Positions 56,638-64,000 of a DNA stretch of 64,000 nucleotides are shown here, in pieces; within the stretch, counting starts at the first letter, position 1; each line of letters starts with the position of its first letter. The stretch is from Glandiceps talaboti. Taxonomy: Eukaryota > Hemichordata > Enteropneusta > Spengelidae. The stretch spans positions 10,103,440 to 10,167,439 of the forward strand of contig NC_135571.1 of NCBI RefSeq assembly GCF_964340395.1. Direction: 5' to 3'. Below the pieces are notes generated by a model. That model saw only the letters and a list, made by a program, of their open reading frames with translations, was not told the origin of the DNA and made no database searches. The translations under genes and the position numbers were made by a program.

Positions 56638-57304
56638 CTGAAAAAGAGAGCAAAAAACAAAAGATTATACAGTTTGGCCACTAGGGGGGCTGTTCAGAAA
56701 CTCCTTGATGACAATGGAAACAATACAGGATATTTGAGTACTGTATAGATACATAACAACTGTAAAATATGAAATAGTATCCTTGGCCAGTTCAAATACA
56801 TTTTTGTAAATATCTAATGCATTTTTTTTTCAAATGTCTCCTATAATTTTGAATATGTACTTCAAAATGTTGCACCAGTTCAGGCAGATAAGCTTTGTCA
56901 CAAACTATCTGAAATAATAGTGGATATGATGTAATTGGTGTTCTTCTGGTTGTCCCTTGCACCAGTTATATCATCTCTATGACTACATCACCACTATGAT
57001 ACCACCTTTGTGGTACATCCAGCAAACAGACAGAAACAGAAAACATTTTACTGAAAGCATTGAAACATCTAATCCAACCCCCAACTGATATACTAATGGG
57101 GCATATCAAACTATTGTATCCCCCCCCCCCCCCCTTCTACACCAGTTAGAAGTTGATAAGAGAAATCTTCATGGATAAACTGGTCTTTGCTTCACTCAGC
57201 TTCACCCAAACGTATCCATGACAACCTTTCGTATTGACCTCTGACCTTCACTAAGCTTCACCCAAACATATTTTTTTTTATGCCTAATTCTAATAAATAA
57301 GTGT

Positions 57305-57694
57305 CAGTGTTGCAGTCAACCTTTTCAAAGAGTGACACATAGTGTTCTGAGACTTTCATTTTTCTGGGTCATCATACAATTTTTTGGGGGACATTACAAA
57401 AAAAGCGCCAATAGCGTTTTTGCACAACTGTACAGTTTTTTCAAAATATTGACCCACGTACTGACCCATGCTAGATATTTGCTGAATGACTGTGCAGTTG
57501 CTTATCCAACCCTGTTGTTATCTATGCAATATACATGATCATTTGGCTGTTGCTATAGGCGTGGTCATGTTGCTAAACATATTTGCATACAATTTTAGTG
57601 TGGGTCATCTATGACCCATCACTTCAAAAATTGTGGGTCAGGTAAAAAAAATGTGTGTCAAATGACCCAAAAACCCCCTCTGGCTGCAACACTG
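57305..57694. mobile_element. 390-bp non-autonomous DNA element with 14-bp inverted ends
   Basis: CAGTGTTGCAGTCA (57305-57318) is inverted as TGGCTGCAACACTG (57681-57694) with one mismatch, and AAGTGT flanks both ends directly, a likely target duplication. The CAGTG terminus is typical of hAT-like ends, although those usually duplicate 8 bp. No ORF. Confidence 0.7.
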
Positions 57695-59667
57695 AAGTGT
57701 AACGTCCTGTGAGTAAACAGTAGAAATATTTTCTAGACTAGAAATGTTCTACTCTATCCATCCTGTTTCTACTCTAGTCCAGTTCTAGCACCATTTACAG
57801 TTATTTTAAATGTGTACAAATAAACGTTTGAGTGAACACTGGCCTTAAGCGATGAAATATCTTAGAGGCATGCATGCATGTATTGTGTGTACACAGTGCA
57901 TATGATTCACATCTAAGGGATATCCCACCCACTTTGAAAATACGACAAGAATTCACTCTGTTCTCCTCTGTGTTCACAATATCTACCATATGACTTGTTT
58001 CAAAGGTTCTACTATTTGAAGGTTTGCCTTTAATTTCATTCGAACGTGTAAATTTCAGTTTGTAAAAAATGTTGCATAAAAATGGAATTTGTTCGTGGTA
58101 TTTTGGTGAGTAAGTGCTTTGTTTTGACTAAACAACCCTTCATTTATTCCTGGCATAATAGTAACAATGCATGCTATGCCATAAATCCCAAAATGTGTAG
58201 GCTCCGAAAACTGTGTCTTGTATCACTGAAAATTCTAGAAAATCTGACAAAAAATTCTGAAAAATCTGATAAAATGTTGGCATCAATACATTCATCATGC
58301 TTTTTTCTTTGAATACAATCTAAAATAAATTCGGTAATAAAAAATAAAATTTTTTTTCCACATTTTCTTAAAATTTTGTTCAAAATTTTGAAATCATTTT
58401 GGTATGAAAGTTTAATGCCAACAATGACAAATGATGACATACTAATCAAAATTCTATATATTTAGGATGCTAAAGTTTCTATATATTATTCCAAATATCT
58501 GTCTCTCCTCAGCCAAGAAAAACAAACAACTGGTGAAAAGTAATAGCTATTTTAACATTTTTCACCCATATTTCAAACACAGCAGAACCAGTGATGTAGA
58601 CATGCGTTGTCATGACATATAAACGTGTTGTCATGACATTGACATACGTTGTCATGACATTGACGCACATTGTTGTGATGTATAACAACCAGGGTATAAA
58701 TTTCACATTTTTTGTTCAACTTGGCTTATTCATAGTATAAAAAGTTTTACTGCCTTGGTACTAGAACTTGTTTTATCTTGATTGGAGATCAGTATTCAAA
58801 AAAAAAGATCACAAATATAGTATAAAAATTTTGTAAATATCAACAAATTTTGTCATCAGTTTTTTAGTTATGGTGAATTCTATCATTTCAGTGTAAAAGG
58901 AAATTGAAAAGTGCAAAAAAAAATTAGAAAATAAAAAAATTTTGCTTGAATTATTTGGCGGGAAAACCTTATGCACTAAATAGTTTTGTATTAGGTTTAC
59001 ATGATGAGTATCCTAATTCACTGAGCTATGAATTGTGTTTATTTTAGAATCAAAGATACTGTTCAGAACTGTAACAGTTGTTTGCGCTTGGGGATACATT
59101 TACACGTTATACAGCTGACATTAAACAGAAAGATCAACTCACAATTTGACAGAGAACATTGTGTGTTTTCTCACCAACTCAAACAGTCACATATACACTA
59201 CTTTCATTGTACATATAAACACAACATATTAGTGAAGAAATATTTGTTTAAAAAGTTACAGTATTTTGTCATGAGAAAACCTACTTCAGCAAATGACAGA
59301 CATTTTGGTGTGAACAGTTTTGTGAAGTAACTGATATTCAATAGTTTCTAAAACGCTAGATTGTGAAATATGCTGTCATGGGTCAAAGTGGTGTTTCGAT
59401 AGTTAGTCACGTTTGTAGAACACCATCAATAACCCATTTGCCCTCACATCCAATTTGACTTGTAACCACTATACATGTAATACACATTAATTTCTTGTGA
59501 AACACAAAAACCTGGTGTTCCATGTGCTATATAATCCCTCATTAGCCCTGTCCCCATCTAAATCAATTCAAAACCAACTCAAAATGAATCTATTTTGGTT
59601 CAAAACCAACTGAAAACATTATCACCTTGCTCTGGAATCATATTTTGTGTTAGTTTCCCGGGGTGGG

Positions 59668-60013
59668 GGGCCTATTCCCCTCATATGAGTATATGTATAT
59701 GTGCTGCCCTTTGAGGTGTTTTCTAGCGCTAAATGTGGTCCACTTGCATTATTTTCGATTTTGCTTGGTCTAAAATGTGTTTCATTCATTGTCCTTTACT
59801 AAATCATAACTGTGCCATTAATTGTCCCAAAATGTTGCCTCCTGAGGAAAATGTATTTAGGTCTAAACTTTCATCTTTTAAAAACCTGTAATGGTCTAAA
59901 ATAGGATATTGATTTTTGGTCACAGTGACTTGAGTCTAAAATAGGGCCTGAGGTTTCCAGCACTGGCCACACACCCCTATCAGAGCTGACCACTGGTACT
60001 GCCCCCTGGGGTT
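59668..60013. repeat. dispersed repeat, copy B (mate at 9384-9733)
   Basis: Same order of words as copy A, from CCTATTCCCCTCATATGAGT to CACTGGTACTGCCCCCTGGG, with several short deletions. It is preceded by a GGGGTGGGGGG run, as copy A is preceded by poly-G. Confidence 0.8.
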
Positions 60014-61772
60014 AGTTTCAAACCCAAAGCATATATAATTTACATGTACATACTTCTGAGTTCTACTATAACAGATTTCATATGTGCTTGCAATTTCAGA
60101 CTACTTTCTGAGTGATGTGATGTGATGTGATGGAAATACTCACGGTCAACAAAAGTTCTCCCAATAAATCTAGGACTCTACTGGCAATCAGTGACAATAA
60201 ACAGAAAGATGTAAACCAAGACCTGATTGTATCCATATTGTACATAAAGTATTACCTTACATTATCCTAATAGCTTCAAATCTAAACTTCAATACTTTTC
60301 TCATCTACATGTACAAAACTGGTTTGTTTTTTTTGCTTTCAAACTCAGTACGCTAGTTAGTAATTAGTCTTGCTGCTACACCCCCTGGGGCTATTCTCCT
60401 CACTGTGAAGGTGCCCAAAGGTTGCTAGTGAGGGCATATCTATCAGAAGAAAGCTGGGGGGTGGGGGGTAGGGGGTGTCTAGCCGCTAGACTAGTAAACG
60501 TTCTGCAGGTTATATTTTCAGGGGGTTTCCACCAAAATGATTGTACATGATAGAAATCAATACAATTTTCACCAGCTATGCTATAAATCTAGGCAAACTT
60601 TACCAGATTTCATACTCTATTACCATGGTTACCGTATCAGAATAATTGCACCGATGACAAAATTCAGTATCATTTGAAAAATTATCACGGAATTTTGTTT
60701 GACTCATTACAGTAATTGTCATCCCCATACAAAGTGTTCTTCAGAGTATACAAAGTCCAATTATTCTGACAGAACAAAAACAACATTGATACAAAATGGT
60801 TGACACACTTCCTGTTGAGATCTGTTTGTTTACCTAGTATATTCATGTACAGTGTTGTATCTCAGTTTCAACAAATAAACTGTGTTCTAGCAATCATGTA
60901 CAGTAGAAGTACAGTAGTATGTTTCTATAGGAATACCATCTGCTAATAAAGATGCCATTGACTAACTGTGTAAACGATACACCAATAATGCTACTGTCAA
61001 GGTCAAGGTAAAGTTCATGAGTGAGAAACCAGCTGGATAAAATTATTTGATGAAATAATTCAACTACCTCATTGGCCTGGGTAGGTATGTTGACTATCAT
61101 ACTAAGAATGCAGAGATGTGAGAGGTACTAGTCAGTTTCTTCACCCAAGATTTCTATGTGGTAGAGGGTGGGGGTGGGGGGGGGGTGATGTATTCATCTG
61201 TACAACAAATGTCTCATACCCCTCCCTGTTATCAATACCAAAACAGGGAGCAAGCCTCACCCTGTCACTAATCTAGGTGGGGGTAGCAGGAGTAAAACCA
61301 GAAAAGGACACTTTGACAATGCCTGTCAATATGAACAGGTGAAACGTTACGTAGAACTCATGGTTGTAGTACAAGAACTGATTATTTGGCAAAAAAAACC
61401 CAAGAATTATTTCTGGTCAGGACAGTTTGTCTACAATTCTCAACAAACCTGTCACTCAGTCTACTATTTATGGCAGTTACTGTTCTTTTTATTTAGTACT
61501 TTAGAGCAAGTGTGTATGTGAGGCAGATATCAATTGCTTGTTCATGATTAGCTCTGCAGTTGTCTTCACTAAAGTAGGGAGGGTTATTTTTGTGTTTGTC
61601 CATGGATCTGCAGATTGCATGGGCTGGACAAACACAAAAAAAAGAACACAGATGCAGTGGTATTTAAGTGATGTGTGTGCTGACCAGAAACGATTCCTTT
61701 TTTTTTTTTTTTTTGGTTTTACAATCTGCTCTTTATTTTCAGTGTCTGTTAATAATCATGACTATTTCTAAC

Positions 61773-61868
61773 CTTGAGTTACATCTTGTGAGATTTCATC
61801 AATTTCTTGGTTCTTATCTTGAGATGGGTTCCTTCCTGATAATGTCAAGAGAGTACTAATCTTGCTTT
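61773..61868 (-). CDS. host gene exon 1 of 12 seen: polar, helix-prone segment
   Basis: The 96-bp exon lies between a TTTGTTTCAG acceptor and a CAAG|GTTAGA donor. It encodes about 31 residues starting SKISTLLTLSGR and ending EIDEISQDVTQ. It enters with two bases and leaves with one, so the junction to the next exon gives a clean Asp codon. There are no cysteines; the composition suits a helical linker. I recognise no domain. It is placed in the gene on splice signals and phase only, so it is less certain than the domain-bearing exons. Confidence 0.55.
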
Positions 61869-62002
61869 CTGAAACAAAAATAAAACACAAAAATATTAAA
61901 ACAAGTAACACTCTTCATCTCATACAAGTCCTTTCATTAAAATAATGGCAATGGCGTTGTAGCACAACTGACTAGTAAACCATGAAATACTACATGTACC
62001 AT

Positions 62003-62585
62003 GAATGACATCAGCAAACGTTGTGATGACAAAGTACTACAGAACGGATGACATCAGCACACAGTATGATGACAAATTACTACAGAACTGATGACACCAA
62101 CACACAGTATGATGACAAATTACTACAGAACTGATGACATCAGCACACAGTATGATGACAAAGTACTACAGAACGGATGACATCAGCACACAGTATGATG
62201 ACAAAGTACTACAGAACTGATGACATCAGCACACAGTATGATGACAAAGTACTACAGAACTGATGACATCAGCACACAGTATGATGACAAAGTACTACAG
62301 AACGGATGACATCAGCACACAGTATGATGACAAAGTACTACAGAACTGATGACATCAGCACACAGTATGATGACAAAGTACTACAGAACTGATGACATCA
62401 GCACACAGTATGATGACAAAGTACTACAGAACGGATGACATCAGCACACAGTATGATGACAAAGTACTACAGAACTGATGACATCAGCACACAGTATGAT
62501 GACAAAGTACTACAGAACTTATGACACCGACACACAGTATGGTGACAAATTACTACAGAACTGATGACATCAGCACACATTGTGA
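62003..62585. repeat. 43-bp minisatellite, about 13 copies
   Basis: The unit is ATGACATCAGCACACAGTAT + GATGACAAAGTACTACAGAAC + TG/GG. Copies alternate between GAACGG and GAACTG forms, often in threes (one GG, two TG), suggesting a 129-bp higher-order unit. Outer copies are diverged (ACACCAACAC, ACACCGACAC). Non-coding; each unit carries TGATGACATCAG, a CRE-like word. Confidence 0.95.
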
Positions 62586-62765
62586 TCGACAAAATAAGAA
62601 GAAAGTCTTCTCTCTACTTATTATTCTAATGTTTCTTAAAAAGTTTATTATCATGTTATCCCATGGTTGAAGTATTGGTCACTGTGTAAGCAACATTTCC
62701 TAGCACTAGCAGTGCAATATACGTCCAAAATCTTGAAAAGCAAAAAACCCCAAAAAACTCACTTT

Positions 62766-62905
62766 AAGTTGTTTACACACATGCATGCAGACAGACAGAC
62801 AGACAGACAGACAGTCAGACAGACAGACAGTCAGACAAACACTTTGCCATGCCTATAGCACTACTGAACATTTTATTTTACACTTTATAGTTCAGTTGTG
62901 CTAAA
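62766..62905 (-). mobile_element. SINE-like repeat, inverted relative of 54346-54422
   Basis: On the minus strand: AGCACAACTGAACTATAAAG, then GTTCAGTAGTGCTATAGGCA, TGGCAAAGTG and a (GTCT)n run. The other copy shares these words in order. It lies upstream of the first exon seen. Confidence 0.6.
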
Positions 62906-63199
62906 AACACTAGAGTACAAATGGTATCACTTCCCTACTTTGTAAATGAAGCTGTCCAAGGTCAAAAGCCAAAGGTTAAAGGTCTCTACAGTTAATGGTT
63001 TGTCTACACAGTAGTGTAGCATAAAAGATCTGTATAGAATACAAGTCCCTCTGTGATATACTATAGTATTACTATATACACAATTGGAGACAATGTTTTC
63101 CATACACAGACAACCTACTTTTTTAAATGGCCAACAGAGAGTTTATTTATTTAGCTTTCATAGTACATCATAGATGTTCTGCTGTTGTAGCTTGTCAAT

Positions 63200-63765
63200 T
63201 TCCATATAACTTTCCATGTAATATACTGTGAAACCCAAACTTTCCATAAACTTTCCATTAAATTTCCATAAAACTTTCCATGCAATATATTACAAAACCC
63301 AAACTTTCCATAAACTTTCCATTAAATTTCCATACAACATTCCATGCAATATATTACAAAACCCAAACTTTCCATAAAATTTTCCATTAAATTCCCTCCC
63401 CATAAAACATTCCATGCAATATATAACAAAACCCAAACTTTCCATGAAATTTCCATAAAACTTTCCATGCAATATATTACAAAACCCAAACTTTCCATAA
63501 ACTTTCCATTAAATTTCCATACAACATTCCATGCAATATATTACAAAACCCAAACTTTCCATAAAATTTTCCATTAAATTCCCTCCCCATAAAACATTCC
63601 ATGCAATATATAACAAAACCCAAACTTTCCATGAAATTTCCATAAAACTTTCCATGCAATATATTATAAAACCCAAACTTTCCATAAAACTTTCCATTAA
63701 CTTTCCATAAAACTTTCCATGCAATATATTACAAATGTAGTTTAAATCCAAACTTTCCATGAAAC
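63200..63765. repeat. tandem repeat of about 62 bp within a 187-bp higher-order unit
   Basis: CAAACTTTCCATAAACTTTCC and CATGCAATATATTACAAAACC words recur about every 62 bp; the stretch 63290-63472 is repeated almost identically at 63477-63659, a 187-bp period. The open frames in it are repeat artefacts. The rest of 62906-64000 shows no recognisable gene or RNA. Confidence 0.9.
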
Positions 63766-64000
63766 ATTCTGACTAGTTTTCGAGTTATTGTTTAGAAAGC
63801 TGCAATATTTCACTTTCATTTATACACTAAATCATTTCTTATTTATTTATAAAAGTTCCAAAGTCAAGTGATGCTGTCTGTTAACAAGTGAACTGAAAGC
63901 ATCTTACATCTTACTGAGACTTGTGTACAGGAAAATTACCCAGGTTGTAAACGTAAATCATTTGAAGTCTCACTTTCATTTAATTAAAAATGGTGGTCAA

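Larger units (their letters stand above)
56638..61772. other. intron 1: mostly unannotated, with dispersed repeats
   Basis: Contents: poly-C run at 57119-57133, the 390-bp element at 57305-57694, a block at about 58530-58740 homologous to 11815-11985 (repeated TTGTCATGACAT words), the dispersed repeat at 59668-60013, and G-rich tracts at about 60445-60477 and 61166-61188. Open frames in this interval are short, lack family resemblance and are not called. No exon with matching phase and domain character was found. Confidence 0.5.
449..61868 (-). other. gene span: multidomain VWC/EGF/Kunitz/tyrosinase-like protein with Gly-Tyr-Asp repeats (12 exons in window)
   Basis: I assembled this gene by following AG acceptors and GT donors on the minus strand and requiring the reading phase to agree at each of eleven junctions. 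Domain continuity supports the joins: EGF 1, Kunitz 1 and an EGF ending in the usual GxxC pattern are each completed across introns. The predicted part is about 1,694 residues. Order: coiled-coil-like stretch, VWC, EGF, Kunitz, VWC-like, tyrosinase fold, G-Y-D-x-x pentapeptides, post-tyrosinase domain, Cys-rich module, EGF, Kunitz, pentapeptides, VWC-like, tyrosinase fold, pentapeptides, post-tyrosinase domain. The domain set is that of a secreted or extracellular-matrix protein. No start codon or signal peptide was found, so the 5' end probably lies beyond 61868 and perhaps outside the window. Intron 4 (10210-54814) contains three TRIM genes. RNA evidence is absent, so exon borders are predictions. 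Confidence 0.8.

Noticed and set aside
58082-58312. Small plus-strand frame in intron 1 (76 codons)
   Set aside because: Low-complexity, AT-rich, no domain, and overlapped by an equally long frame on the other strand.
63290-63760. Frames reading MHGKFYGNFMESLGFVIYC and similar
   Set aside because: They are translations of the 62/187-bp repeat, without family resemblance or splice context.

Overview
The window looks like part of a large, AT-rich, intron- and repeat-dense genome of an invertebrate animal. The signs are spliced multidomain extracellular exons (VWC, EGF, Kunitz, tyrosinase), intronless TRIM-NHL genes, short-TIR DNA elements, SINE-like repeats and long satellites. I cannot name the species. 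A marine lophotrochozoan or invertebrate deuterostome is a guess from the domain repertoire. All convincing coding sequence is on the minus strand.

Two gene systems occupy the window. (1) One gene runs leftwards from at least 61868 to 449. I assembled 12 exons (5'->3': 61868-61773, 56637-56528, 56228-56091, 55076-54815, 10209-10058, 8965-8745, 8106-7285, 6095-5950, 5241-4564, 4086-3979, 3495-3228, 2534-449). All eleven junctions agree in reading phase and give about 1,694 residues; the first exon with start codon and signal peptide was not found. The protein reads: coiled-coil-like segment, VWC, EGF, Kunitz, VWC-like, tyrosinase fold 1, Gly-Tyr-Asp pentapeptides, a conserved post-tyrosinase domain, Cys-rich module, EGF, Kunitz, pentapeptides, VWC-like, tyrosinase fold 2, pentapeptides, post-tyrosinase domain. 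It is an internal duplication of one long module. By alignment to the family motifs, both tyrosinase folds have lost about half of the six copper histidines. (2) The 44.6-kb intron between exons 4 and 5 splits one Kunitz domain and holds three intact, intronless TRIM-NHL genes (13053-15353, 35454-37757, 51148-53448), also on the minus strand.

Layout: 1-10209, the 3' eight exons with introns full of short tandem arrays, some of which copy splice-junction sequence; 10210-11335, SINE-like sequence and microsatellites; 11336-54345, three tandem copies of a TRIM unit (3' flank with decayed copies of the gene end, TRIM gene, 5' flank with a nuclear-receptor-type DR1 and a CTCF-like motif). Copies 1 and 2 also carry 62-bp and 57-bp minisatellites, a (CAGT)n tract and a 65-bp satellite (about 237 and 93 units). 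A 2.3-kb element with terminal inverted repeats interrupts the minisatellite of copy 2. 54346-64000 holds the 5' exons, several small inverted-repeat elements, dispersed repeats and two more minisatellites.

The host gene probably makes a secreted, tyrosine-rich matrix or adhesive protein. The TRIM genes probably make cytoplasmic E3 ubiquitin ligases with an NHL recognition propeller; differences between copies recur at equivalent places in successive propeller blades. Nothing in the sequence shows the two systems cooperate; they are linked by nesting.
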